Origin: Bryoerythrophyllum caledonicum
Lineage: Eukaryota > Streptophyta > Bryopsida > Pottiales > Pottiaceae
Reading direction: 5' to 3'
Length of the DNA: 64,000 nucleotides
Assembly: GCA_963971425.1 (NCBI GenBank)
Contig: OZ020517.1
Coordinates: 12,712,501 to 12,776,500, forward strand
Shown piece after piece: positions 46,610 through 59,404 of this stretch. The position numbers and the translations under genes are program-made. The notes under the pieces are model-generated. The model had not been told where the DNA came from. It ran no database searches and saw only the letters and a list, made by a program, of their open reading frames with translations. Numbering within the stretch: position 1 is the first letter of the stretch; every line of letters begins with the position of its first letter.

Positions 46610-46800
46610 GAACATTGGAGGGGGTTTGGGAGAGGTTTTTGGGAGAATTTGGGGAGTTGGAATTGGAGTCGGGATAGGGAGTTAAGAGTAGGAGTCAGGA
46701 GGGCGGAACAGGGAGTCGGGTCAGGGAGTAACAGGGAGTCGGGTGGGGGAGTCGGGGTCGGCACGTTGGGGCGGGGAGTCGGGATAGTCTGAGTCGGGAT
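46610..46800. repeat. G-rich minisatellite in the Tigger 5' region
   Basis: The motif GGGAGTCGGG and relatives (GGGAGTAACA, GGGGTCGG, GGGATAG) recur about ten times before the transposase start. With four or more G runs per 40 bases, the plus strand could form G-quadruplexes. Confidence 0.7.
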
Positions 46801-47047
46801 TTTTTAATTTTTTAAAATTTTTTAAAAAAAATTTGAATGTCAGTTGGTGTATGTGTTGCGTTCGGTTCATGTGGATCAGGTCTTCAAAACATTGGGAATT
46901 TGCTCAAACTGTAGGTACGTTGTATTTTTTGAATTCTATAGTCTTATTATTCATTGTCCAACACGTAGTTTTAGGGTAAATGATTGATTTTGTACCTTAT
47001 TACGTCCTACTAAATTTTCTCCTTTGTGCTTTTGAAGGGTTAAACTT

Positions 47048-48592
47048 TTGAGAGGGATAGGGAGAGGGGGGCCTCAATCAAAGATGAGTTTACCAGTGTC
47101 TAGCATTGGGCGTCCGCCAAGAGTTGCCACGGTCAAGGGCCGTGAATTTACATTACATGAGCAACAGGAGATCATTTCTTATCGTGAAGAGATATTGGCT
47201 TCGGGTCACAAAATTACCAACAAAGCATTATGTGAGTGGGCGAATATCAAGTTCAACAATATTGCTTCTCAAGTCACGATTGGTAGATTGTTGAAACGGA
47301 AGACATCAATGACTTCTATTGGTTTGGGTGATATGGGTACTTCCAAGCGTATGAGGAAGGCACAATGTCCGAAAGTAGAGACGGTGACTTTCAATTGGTT
47401 TGTGAGAATGCAAGAGAATGGTGTTGCATTATTGGATGATCTTGTGATAGCTTCGGCAAAGAGATTCTATGCATTATTACCGAGAGATGAAAGTGAGAAG
47501 GAACTTCAGTTTTCGAATGGGTGGGTACAGAAATTCAAGAGGAGATTTCAGATCAAAGGTTTTGTTCATCATGGAGAAGATGCTTCAGCGGATACTTCGC
47601 CAGCGATTTTGCAGCAGATGGAGCATATTAAGGCTACAGTATCTACATACGACATTAAAGATGTTTTTAATATGGATGAGACTGGTCTTTTTTACAGATT
47701 AGAGCCTAATCGAACTCTAGCTACAAAACGAGTGTCTGGGAAGAAGAAACTAAAAGAGCGCATTACGGTGGCTTTGACTGCAAATGGGGATGGAAGCATT
47801 TGTCTTCCTCCATTAGTTATAAATCAGTACTTGAAACCACGAGCATTTACTTCAAGGCATATTTCAAATCCAGAAAACTTGGGCATTACGTGGTTCGCGA
47901 ATAAGAAGGCATGGATGACAACAACGATCTTTGAACATTTTATCATGGATTTTGAAAGGAAGATGGTTTTGGCACGAAGAGAGAAGGTAATTCTCCTTGT
48001 TGATAATTTCTCTGGTCATCAATTGCCAACTGTAGCTTCACGGTTGAGGGTGACAAAACTTTTATTTTTGCCTCCAAATACAACAAGTCGTTTCCAACCT
48101 ATGGATGCAGGCATTATAGCCTCTTTTAAGGCTCATTACAGGAAATCAGTGATAGAGCATCAATTAGAATGTGTTATGGCAGAAAAAGAATTCAAAATTG
48201 ATGTGTATCATGATGTGATTATGGTTGAAAGAGCATGGCGTTTTGGGGTTACAGCTCAAACAATTAAGAATTGTTGGAGCCATACGGGTATTTTTTCCAA
48301 TGTTGTAGTGAATCAGGGAGAAGAAGTTAGCCGTCTGAGAGAGGTTGCTGAAGTGGCGGCCTCGCTTGAGCGATTAACATTGTTATCATCTGAGACTGAA
48401 GAAGATGATACTATGGAGGCTCAAGAGTTCATCAATTTTGAGCTCGAATTTGATTTGAATAATCCTTATGAACCCACTGATGAGGATATTTTAGACTATC
48501 TACCCTTTGAAGATCAAGATTGTGATTTAGATGAGGATACGATAGATGCTGAAGATGTGATAGGGTTTAATGATGCAGAGCGTTGCCTTTGA
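47048..48592 (+). CDS. Tigger/pogo transposase, 514 aa, intact
   Basis: The frame is open from the first ATG to TGA. Residues ~32-85 form a CENP-B N-type helix-turn-helix (FTLHEQQEIISYREEI, then NKALCEWANIKFN), residues ~110-170 a second CENP-B/Tc5 HTH (FVRMQENGVALLDDLVIASA, then FSNGWVQKFKRRFQIKG), and residues 200-370 the DDE_1 nuclease. The triad is D210 (NMDETGLFYR), D319 (ILLVDNFSGH) and D353 (PPNTTSRFQPMDAGII), all present. The C-terminus is strongly acidic (DEDILDYLPFEDQDCDLDED). It cuts and pastes the element at TA. A later ATG (codon 13) could be the real start. I see no premature stop. Confidence 0.95.
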   Translation: MRGIGRGGPQSKMSLPVSSIGRPPRVATVKGREFTLHEQQEIISYREEILASGHKITNKALCEWANIKFNNIASQVTIGRLLKRKTSMTSIGLGDMGTSKRMRKAQCPKVETVTFNWFVRMQENGVALLDDLVIASAKRFYALLPRDESEKELQFSNGWVQKFKRRFQIKGFVHHGEDASADTSPAILQQMEHIKATVSTYDIKDVFNMDETGLFYRLEPNRTLATKRVSGKKKLKERITVALTANGDGSICLPPLVINQYLKPRAFTSRHISNPENLGITWFANKKAWMTTTIFEHFIMDFERKMVLARREKVILLVDNFSGHQLPTVASRLRVTKLLFLPPNTTSRFQPMDAGIIASFKAHYRKSVIEHQLECVMAEKEFKIDVYHDVIMVERAWRFGVTAQTIKNCWSHTGIFSNVVVNQGEEVSRLREVAEVAASLERLTLLSSETEEDDTMEAQEFINFELEFDLNNPYEPTDEDILDYLPFEDQDCDLDEDTIDAEDVIGFNDAERCL

Positions 48593-51500
48593 GACTTTGA
48601 AGAATTTCTTGCAACAACGATCAGAGAATGTTCATTCGGATGTGAAGAATTTACAAGATCTACACAAGAAAATTTGCAATTGGCACATGAAAGAATCTCG
48701 GCAAACCACAATAGATTCTTATTTTGAATCAACGTAGTTGATTTATTATTCATATTTTTTTGTACTTTCGCTATTTAGTTTTATAAAAGTTTTGAATCTA
48801 TGTTTCACGTCTTACAAATTGAATCTTTGATATTTATATGCAATTATTTTCTAAGTACTATAAAAGTTTTAAAACTATATTTGAAGTCTTAGAGAACTTG
48901 TGATTTTTAATATTTGTTACACATTCATTTTTTAAGCATTATATAATTTTTAAATCCATGTTTGAAGTCTTAGAAATGTGTTTTTTCATATGTATTGTTC
49001 ATTCATTTTTTAAGTATTATAAGTTTGATACCTCAATAAATGTTATAAATTTATTTCTCATGGCTTATAAGTGTTATTCTCGATATGTGTTATAATCTTT
49101 TTTTCCAAAATTTATAAGTGTTATTTTCGAAATGTGTTATACCTCGATAAGTGTTATGCTTTTGACCGCTCCCGAGGAGTATCATTTAAAGAGGGTAGAC
49201 TGTACCTCGAGCAATGGATCGATAAATTATCTGAGAATTGATAAATACGGGCGTTGTGGGGAGAGACAAGAAGGCATTTACTGGTCCCTTGACGTCACAT
49301 TGCTGAATAAGAAGGGTAAAGTGCGTGTGGAGAAGGATTTAGATGTGAGACATCTGAATTGGACTTTGCAGACTGTTCTGGATATATTAGAGAGCCATAA
49401 TCCTAGGTATCACTTGTTGGAAAGCAACTGCTGGGAATATGCGTTTACGACAATGGCGCAGCTGTGGATTATGGTTACTTGTGCTACTCCGGATAACGAA
49501 GACCTGATCAGAACGTTTGATAGCCTTGCACAATATGCGCGTACCCGGATGCTCAAATCTTTGTCTCTCTACATTAAGCATGCTTTGTTCCTCTACATTG
49601 AGCGTACTCATCTTGTCATTCCTGAAGCAGTTTTAGATCATACCGGAAAATATCTGACCCTAGAGGATGTCACAAGTCAAAGAGTGCGTTACTTGACGAT
49701 CGACTACCTGTTTCCACCTATCATTTCTACATGCAAAGCTCTTTTACACGTTGGAGATCCACGGAGCACTGAGCTTCTTATTGAATATGCACCTGGAAAG
49801 TATTTGAAGGCGGGGATCAAACCTAAAAGAGTGCAGGACAGTAGACCAAAAATTCGCATAGATCTTTTGAAAAACCCCGGGGTTTTTGAATATTTTTTAA
49901 AAAAACCTTCCAAGCTGAATCGCGTAGTACCACCGGAGAAGGTGAATGTAGAGATTCTAAATTGGACGTTGAAGAATTTGCTTGACCTCCTACTGAACCA
50001 CCAGCCTGGCTACTATTGTGAAGAGGGACGCCCTCTTGAGTATGGGTTTGGCGTACTGCAACAGCTGTGGATTGCACTTAGTCGTCAAGATCCCGAGGAC
50101 CAATGCCATAAGGCAACGCTCAAATACCTTCGACTGCGTTCAAGTTCGTCTCTATTTGGCCTGCACCCAAATTCTGTATTTCTTTCCCATCAGCTTGGTA
50201 ATTACTCTAAGCCTTATTATGGTCGATCCAGGTATCTTAGCGTCGTTTGAAATTATTTTTAGCTTTTAGGTGTACCATGGGTGCTTGCTAACCTCTCAAC
50301 TTTGAAGCTTCTATTGTAAATTGATGATGTACTTTGATAATGGGGTGATTGAAAATGCGTATTCTAGGACGTCACACGGTTTATTCGTCTTACAACTTGT
50401 GTTTTAAAGTTGGGATGGGAGGCCTGGTTTTATGCAGCTACGAAGCGACTCATGTCGAAACCAGCTGTAGCACTTTCGGCTTTCTCCTAAAACCATATTG
50501 AACCTAATTTTCTCCATAAATATCCATTTTGGAGAATTCATCTCTGTAGATATAGAATTATACATCCTTTTTGGCAATAGGATGGAGTCTGGGCTGTTCA
50601 TTAGTGGCAATATGGAGATATGGCAATGGATTTTTGGCAATATAAAATCATAATTTTCCCACTTTGAGGGGGAATATTCCTTTTTTAGGGAAAAAAATTC
50701 GCCAATTTGGCTCCATATCGCCAAAAAAAAGGGTTGGCACCAACCCATGGGCCTCTGGGCTAGGCAAACCCCATAAGGTCATGTGGCCCGTTAGATCCCT
50801 GTACCGAAGCATGTGCGCTGCTTATTGACTATGTTCGAGTATCCAAGGGTCAGATTCGACACTCTTATGCTAAATAATTACATATTTTAAAAAATAGAAG
50901 TTTGGCAATGTTCTATCAATAGAATATTCTTCAAAATCCGTTTTTTTGCAGTGTTAAAATATTGAAGTTCTTTGAAGAAGATTTTTTCCTAAAAATTGGC
51001 AGGTAATTTTAAAAATATTCTAAGCCAAATCCGACCCTTAGGAATGGTGTTCGTCCACCCTTCCCTCCCTACAACCGACTTCTGGCCTCCTGAGGATTGC
51101 GACACAAACTTCTTGCCTCCATGCTGTCCTTGGAAAATATCTTTTCTAAAATCTCGTTACACTCCAAACTCTTTATATGACACCACTTTAATCCTTAAAG
51201 GACACAGCCCATGAGTGTGGCATCAATCCCGATTTCTATACTACCATGTGCTCTAATTTTTCATCAATTATAAGTGGAATTTCTTTTTTCATTTTTCAGC
51301 AATGAGCTCACATGTTTTGTTTATATCACCAAAATCACAATTTTTTTGGTGAAAATTTGAATGCATTGTAATTTTTTAAAGAAAAAGTGAAGAAAATTAC
51401 AAGTATGCTAAATTTTTTTGAAAAATTCATGAAAGGTGAACATTACAGGGACAAAAACTTGTGGTGTAAATGAAACTTCCGTGTTCAGCTAAGATTAGAA

Positions 51501-51895
51501 AATCGGTCATCCATAGTTATAGGTCCAAAGTTCAAATCACAATAACTTATTCAATTTTATGTATTTTTAAAAATATCATTTTAATGACTCAAATTCAAAT
51601 TTAGAGCTAGAACAAGAAGTTTTCAAAACTCACAAGATTGAGATCCATGTGACAAACTTTTTCTTCTTTAGATATAACATGATTATCTCAATGAGGCAAG
51701 TTTCATCATCAACTATTACTTACACATTCAGTGGACTCTCCACAAAAAGAATTGGATGATAAACAACGGTTTACAATGATAATCATCCTCAAAATGTCAT
51801 CTAAGAAGCCACTCTTTGGCTACTTTGGCATATAAGGAATTAAGTGTGAGAAACTCATATATCTTATGCAAATGACGTTCTGTGAAAAAATACTA

Positions 51896-51998
51896 TTAAC
51901 CCTCTAAGGACGATGGTCGAATCTGGTTGTTGCGAGAATCTACGGTCCTCGCAGATTTTAGCAGCAACCAAATTTAACCATTGTCCTTTAAGGGTTAA
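51896..51998. mobile_element. 103-bp foldback (hairpin) element
   Basis: TTAACCCTCTAAGGACGATG at one end and CATTGTCCTTTAAGGGTTAA at the other are reverse complements with few changes, and the pairing continues through the whole sequence (GGTTGTTGCGAGAATCTACG against GCAGATTTTAGCAGCAACC) to a loop of a few bases. The ends resemble the TTAACCCTT MITE family of 28403 and 36877. It is non-coding. Confidence 0.85.
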
Positions 51999-52445
51999 GT
52001 GTTATGACATGTCTCGCTCCCTAGTTCATTAATTTTACTTCTATAAGTGTTAAAGTTAGAAATATTGGAGAAACTATGGGGCTGTAAATAGAAGTAGGAG
52101 CAGTAAAATATAATGCAAGGTAGTGAAATTGGCCAGGTAAAACAAAATTTAGGATTCTAGGATGACTATTTTGGATGAAAACTAGCCAAACGGATGAAAA
52201 ACTTGGAAGAAAATTGGCCAATGGATGAAAATATTATTGTTACTAATTTTTGAAATCAAGACTTACAAGTATTATTTATTGTAACACTAGAAGTGGAAAC
52301 CCCATTGTACCTGACAAGCCAAGGGAGAATTGAGGAATTGGAGAGCCATTGGAGAATTCAATTTAAAAAGGAATGCTTGTCACTTTTTTTTGCTTCATTT
52401 GTGTGTACAATGTGCCTCATGTTGTTGAGGCTCATTCTTCTTCTA

Positions 52446-52605
52446 CAAACTATTCAATGCAGTAATATTTCATCCAAAACATCATCTTTGTCGGATGTAA
52501 CTTGCTTTTGAATAAAAATTTAGTTGCATATTTAGGAGGTATTCATGAATTTCTTCATGAACAACTAAGAACTTAATGTTGATGACAAGAATGCCTGAAT
52601 CAACA
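52446..52605. repeat. Dispersed repeat, partner at 21838-22000
   Basis: This is the second copy of the repeat described there, inside the MULE-related interval. A short insertion (TTTCTTCATGAA near 52549) sets it apart from the first copy. Confidence 0.7.
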
Positions 52606-53373
52606 CAAGCAGGGGTACAACAACAAAGTAAAGCAATGGCAGTCAAGCTACTACTCTTTCTTTTTGTGCACCATCTTCCCTTCTTCTGGTATAATCATGG
52701 TGTGTAATCATAAAATCAATTTTTGAAATAGTAGAAAGGAGATTAAATACCCGTCATGCACAATAAATAGCCATGTGTGGGCAGGATAGTGACCAACACA
52801 GAAGGGACACAAAGCATAAGTAAGACAACTAAATCCATTGGATTCTCTAGCATAAATGCTTCATGGTGTACTTCAGGGAAAACATGGTCAATCAAACTGA
52901 GGTTGATCACCAGAATATCATCACCATGTATGTGCAATGTGCGTAGTATCCTAAGTTCTCTTCGGTTTCTGCACACATGGGGAGTCACTCGTCTGCTCTG
53001 AATATGAATTTACTGAGAACAGGGGCCCAAAAACTAAGAAGGATGACATGACCAGGCCTTATTTTTTTCTTGATCTGGAACCAAATTGCGAAGAAAAAAA
53101 TCCCGAAAAAGGAATATTCCCCACAAAAGTAGGAAAATTATGAATTTATGCTGCCAAAACTTCATTGATGGTCGTTGCTATATCGTCATATTGCCACTAA
53201 TGAACAGCTGGGACTCCATCCTATCGCCAAAAAGGATGTACAATTCTATGTTTATGGAGATGAATTCTCCAAAATGGATATTTAGGGAGAAAATTTGGTT
53301 TTGTATGGTTTCAGGAGAAAGCCTGAAGTGCTACAGCTCCGTGGCCATAGTAGCCATTGTGGCTATTTCACTA

Positions 53374-54596
53374 AAACCAAAAAATAAGGGCGGGACATGG
53401 CACTGTTGCAGAATGCATGAGTTTGTGTAAGAAGTTAAATGGATGAGTAATTTGGGATAAAAACACATGGTTTTGTAGTCTTTCAAAGCTGTTAATATTT
53501 GCATGCAAGGACCACGACCTATTTCGCTCTAAAACTAGTCCAAAACTGCCACTGTCAAAAAGAGACATGAAAATCACATTTTAAAGTGAATTTTGGATTT
53601 TCAACCGTAAGATCTTAAAATAGACTTCCATATAAACATGCCATCAAATTTTGGTTGCAATCCACCGCATGGATTGATAAATTTTAGTGTTTAAAGTCAA
53701 AACAATGGTTCATTTTCATCCCTGCATTGAGTAGATCAGCTGACTTTGACTTCATTTTGTATCAAATTTTTGCATTGTACAAGGTCTAAATCTTTTACCA
53801 TTGTCTTAAGCATGATGTTATTTCCCAACACACCAATTTTTAGAGGTAAAAAAGGGGTGTAGCATATTCAAAACAAGTGTGCAAGGAGTGGAGGTTCAAA
53901 AATTGCCATTTCACGATTTATTTTTTTGTGACCTACGTATGTATTCAAATGATAATCCAAACAATCAAGAAGAAGGTTTTCACCATATATTGTTGTTGAA
54001 AAAAAAAAAGTGAAAAATATGAAGATCTCTAGGTTTTATGTAGAAAAGATGAAGTTTTTTTTTCCCCATTGCCCGACAATGTGTGAAAATGTTTGACTTG
54101 GAATAAAATGCCTTTTTACACTAAAGACAAGATTTTTTTTTGAAAATTTCTAAATAAGGAAATATTCTTTATATGTGTGAAAAATCTCAATGTCAATAGA
54201 AACTTTTGTCAAAAATTTTGGAGGTGCCCGAAGTCCCACTTTTGGCTTTAAGTGGTACTAACTTTCAAACTACAAATCCAAAAAAAAAAAAAAATATATC
54301 TCCACGAAGCTCTTATCAAATCCTATCTTGAAAAAAAAATTCAATTAAAAAGGATTTTTTTTCGAATTGTAGGTACATGCCCAAAATCCAAAATGACCCC
54401 GGGGGGACGTTTGGTCCTTTAGGGGTTAAAGAGGTAAGTTCCACATGAAATAGCTTTTACCTTTTAAGGCTAGACATGCTCCAGATACACCTTGTTTGGG
54501 CACTCCCCGCTAAAAAGGGCTAACACAAAAAAGAGTTGTCTTCATTCTGCACACAATGTCTGAAGATCATACCAATCAGGCCTTTTGATTTTGGCA
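53374..54596. other. Unassigned AT-rich DNA
   Basis: No gene or defined repeat. Long A and T runs occur near 54001 and 54281. A CCTTTAGGGGTTAA motif at 54416 recalls the TTAACCCTT family but no second end is visible. Confidence 0.45.
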
Positions 54597-54845
54597 ACCT
54601 GGGGCCAAAAAGCGAAATTTTATTTCCAAAAATAGAATATTCCCGAAAAACTGAGAAATTTTAAGATTTTACATCGCCAAGACTTCATTGATGGCCGTTG
54701 GCATATCGCCATATTGCTACTAATGAACAATGGGGACTCCAACTTGTCGCCAAAAAGGATGTACAAACCTATGTTCATAGAGATGAATTCTCCAAAATGG
54801 ATATTTACAGAGAAAATTTGGTTTTGTATGGTTTCAAGAGAAACT
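54597..54845 (-). repeat. Partial MULE terminal repeat, inverted copy
   Basis: It matches 53065-53345 in the same orientation (CTTCATTGATGG(C/T)CGTTG, ATGAATTCTCCAAAATGGAT, then GAAAATTTGGTTTTGTATGG) but stops before the outer ~70 bp. About 10-15% divergent from the others by eye. Confidence 0.75.
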
Positions 54846-56748
54846 TTGTGTCGCCAAACTTGTGGTTGTCAAAAAGTTTGTGTCGCCACTCTGGCCAAAT
54901 CTGGCTAAAACTCTAAAACCAGAACAAAAGGCCTGATACCAGGAAGGGAGTGAAGGGTTTAACTTGTACTAAACGGTTGCAGATTATGCAGATTGCAACA
55001 CACCAACCCTTAAACATCATCGGCTCTGAAATTTGTTCTTCAACAACTTACAAGGGTAGACTTGAGAATATGGGTCACTACCACTTCCGCATACGGTGTG
55101 TGGTCCTTGCAGTGAGCATCTTCCCATCACCCTAGGAAGAGTTTTCAAACATTCTCCAGAGTCCAGACAAGGTCATCACCTGATGGTGTCATTGCATCAC
55201 ACTAATTAATGCAAAGAACTCCTGCGTCTTCACTCAGGTACATCCACCTGACAAATCAACATGCATCAGCTCATACGTACACACATTGTACAATATTGCT
55301 TAAAGAGCTCCACATGCATGAGAAAGGACGACCCATAACCAACCGGCGTCCCAATACTGATCCCTTCTGTACCCTTCTATATAGCAATATTCTGCATGTA
55401 TGTTGTCATATTTGAACATGATAAGATTCACATACAAAATGACCCCAACTGAGATGACCTCCAGAGAATTATCAATCAAAGGTTAAGTCTTGCTAAACTT
55501 TATGAAATTTTTACAGTATACAGAGTATAGTAGGTGCCACCGTATTACAGTTCCCAACTGACAAGGGTTAATGACACATGCTGGTTTCACAGCATCCAAC
55601 TATATTTATTATGAGCTGTAGCTGTAGTTCATCTAAACAAAGCTTATTTATTTACGTGGAATGTCACACAAGAGAACAAATCTGGTACAATCAAGGATAA
55701 TAATGTCCTCATGACATAGTCCTACAAGGGAAGGTGGAGGCCCATTAATTTAGTAACTGCAGCTATTCATGACTCAGCTAAATGGCCCTGTAAACAGTCA
55801 CTGAATAAGCTCCAAAAGAGAGCAAGAAGCAAATCAAACTATTTATTTTTCATGTCCACATACAGAACATGACGAAGAACTTTTCAACTCACCAGGCAGA
55901 TAAGTTCCTCTGGCAATTGTCACCAGGCCTGCAACTGCACTACATTTCGCACAAATCCTAATTTAACCATAATTAAATGTGTCTCCACAACTTGTTGCAA
56001 ACCTGTCAATCCTGCCAAGCCACCCAGTGCTGCAGTTGTCCAAGCCATGCACTGCAGCTAGAAAAACAAACTACCATGTGATCCAAGCAGATACATACAT
56101 CACAGATCACATACAGATTTCAGGCGAGCTAAGTTACATATTTGGGTTTCTTCATGAACGAGCTCCATGTCGCATCATAGTTGTTCTCATCTCCCTTTCA
56201 TGCGAGATATTTGTAGAGTGGCTGTGTGTTTGGTTGTTTATTGCTGTGCTTGTCAAATGAAGAGTTAAACTGCTTGTGCTAGTCGTGAAGCTTCTTTGTT
56301 GCACAGTGTGAAGTAAGCTATAAAAGCAATGTAGATCAAACTCCTGTCCAACCTCCAAGTATCTCTGAGATGTCTTCCTAACACTGATTAACTTGCACTA
56401 TGCTTTCAGACATTTTCTTTCGTTTGACAAAGATATGCTTTACAAAATCAGTTTAGGAGCACTCTCTCTTAGTTTGTATATAGTGTTGAAAAAGCAACAT
56501 AGTAATGAACATGTGTATGTCCATATGCTAGTCGCTCCTCACCCAAAAATGTCGCTCTTTACTCAGGCAGAACGTAGGAAAGGGTGCTTTTTTTGTATTT
56601 TGTCATCGGATTGACTCACTTACTTGGAATAGTAAGTGAAAATGACAAGGTTGCTAGAAGTGATGCTGCCATGTCGGAGGTCCACACTGATATATCACCG
56701 ATTGTGAGTGATCAGGTTGATGAGCTGATGAAGTAGAGACATATCGCA
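54846..56748. other. Upstream region of the peroxidase, otherwise unassigned
   Basis: I find no gene, RNA or transposon end in this stretch. The bases before 56749 should include the peroxidase promoter and leader; I cannot place a TATA box with confidence. Confidence 0.4.
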
Positions 56749-58398
<1,650 letters not shown>

Positions 58399-58654
58399 CG
58401 TAGGATTAAATTACCTCCTTTCCTCATTTGAAAAGATTGTTGTCCTATTGATTTGTGCTCATTGTGCAAGATACGGCGAGGGGCTAATTTGTTGGTCTTT
58501 TTCAGTGACGAGTTTACTGAATCACCCTCTTCAAGCCCAGTAGCTCGAAATAATCACAACACAGTTTTGTACACCCTATCACTTGCAGTGGATCCTTTTG
58601 TGCACCCAAGTCAGTTTCATTATATGGCTTAGCTCTTGGGCAAACCTGTTGTGT
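58399..58654. other. 3' flank of the peroxidase
   Basis: AT-rich sequence that should hold the 3' untranslated region of the peroxidase. No separate feature is seen. Confidence 0.4.
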
Positions 58655-58852
58655 TCACGTAACAAAGATCCCGCTTTCATTCTCCAACTTATCCACAGCT
58701 TGAACTAATGAAGCCCCGGGAATCATCAAGTCTTCAAAACAAAGTCTCTTTCCACAAAACATGTTGTTTCCCATGAATCCATAAGATATTTGTTTCTCCT
58801 CGAATAAAAGAACTCGGAATCTGTTGCGACAAAGTTGCAAGTTCCTTGGCAT
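58655..58852 (-). pseudogene. Possible C-terminal fragment of an LRR receptor-like protein
   Basis: The frame reads MPRNLQLCRNRFRVLLFEEK, then SYGFMGNNMFCGKRLC. The string FxGNNxxCGxxL is the usual motif right after the last leucine-rich repeat in plant LRR receptor proteins and kinases. What follows (LVQAVDKLENESGIFVT) has no transmembrane segment. Short and isolated, hence a relic if real. Confidence 0.3.
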
Positions 58853-59404
58853 TCATGTTTCTTGTGATGATCTCATTGAATTGATGTCCTCCCTCCCTTT
58901 GTCGACATTATTTTAGCAGTCTAGGTTGCATTCATTGAAGCGGCCGGAGATGTGGCCTGAGAGTATGGAGTGAATGGGGATCGTGTCCACCTCCACTTCC
59001 GCCTCTTCCTGCCTTTCTTCCTCACCTTCCACCTCCCCGCTTTGTTTCTCTCCATCACATGGACTCTGTTTGCCTTGGATTTCTCTATGTTTTGTCCACT
59101 CTCTTTGTACACTTGATCAGGCTTCCGTGTTTTCTCCGTATGAAATGTCAAACCTAAATCATGGTATTTATACATCTCATCTAATGTCGTCTAACAATCA
59201 TAGCTCACTACAGTCATCCCGCCCATAAGTTAAGACTCTGATAAGTTATGATGCCGCTTACTTATAATACCTTAGCTACCTATTACCTCAACTAATCATA
59301 ACCAATGTTGAGATAAAAACCTCTGCTAAATTATAGCAAGGTATCTATTTTACAAATCTTACAAATCATGCATTCACTTGCTAGCATTTCATGTTGTGAT
59401 GAAG
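58853..59404. other. Unassigned
   Basis: Short ORFs on both strands with low-complexity Ser or Arg/Lys composition; no domain recognised. Confidence 0.4.

Larger units (their letters stand above)
46274..49202 (+). mobile_element. Complete Tigger/pogo-type transposon, 2,929 bp
   Basis: It begins CAGTCTACCCTCTTTAAATG and ends in the exact complement, with 24 perfect terminal bases. TA flanks it on both sides (46272-46273, 49203-49204), the target of Tc1/mariner elements. Inside both ends the motif CTCGATAAGTGTTAT is repeated several times in both orientations (46287, 46429, 49033-49155), likely transposase binding sites. It carries an intact transposase frame. Perfect ends and an open frame suggest a young, perhaps still active copy. 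Confidence 0.95.
45567..50250 (+). pseudogene. Unrecognised gene with two related repeats, split by a Tigger element
   Basis: Upstream pieces: an exon-like stretch 45567-45724 (acceptor TTGTGCAG, donor CAA|GTAAGC) joins at 46000 (acceptor TTTGTTTCAG) into RYLEACSEIASVTNEKQEII, which ends at TGA 46148; the other frame (DYLFIEY) runs up to the transposon at 46272. If the insert and one TA are set aside, this frame continues YLEQWIDKLSEN and stops, while the long frame resumes in a different phase. Downstream, about 345 codons are open (49205-50250). They contain two related units: HLNWTLQTVLDIL ... WEYAFTTMAQLWI and, 200 residues on, ILNWTLKNLLDLL ... LEYGFGVLQQLWI. I know no family for it. It looks like a host gene killed or remodelled by the insertion. 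Confidence 0.5.
50463..53373. mobile_element. MULE-related inverted repeats around 2.4 kb of non-coding DNA
   Basis: 50463-50725 matches 42267-42510 in the same orientation; 53065-53373 is the inverted form and extends to the same outer end as 42229. The pair could be the ends of a non-autonomous MULE of about 2.9 kb whose left end has lost ~38 bp. Alternatively 53373 is the right end of one large MULE that starts at 42229. The interior has no coding frame. ORFs that run through the repeats on either strand share residues such as PKRMYN and EMNSPKWIF only because the DNA repeats. Confidence 0.6.

Noticed and set aside
50404..50748. ORFs sharing PKRMYN and EMNSPKWIF at 50.4, 53.1 and 54.7 kb
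   Set aside because: They arise from the same repeated DNA (MULE terminal repeats), read in opposite orientations. Shared DNA, not a shared protein.
42229..53373. CACTA-type element (ends TAGTG...CACTA)
   Set aside because: CACTA elements read CACTA at the left and TAGTG at the right; here it is the reverse, and the ends are long and shared with MULE-like sequence.
58921..59230. ORFs of 84 aa on both strands
   Set aside because: Low-complexity Ser-rich and Arg/Lys-rich strings in complementary frames; no support for either.
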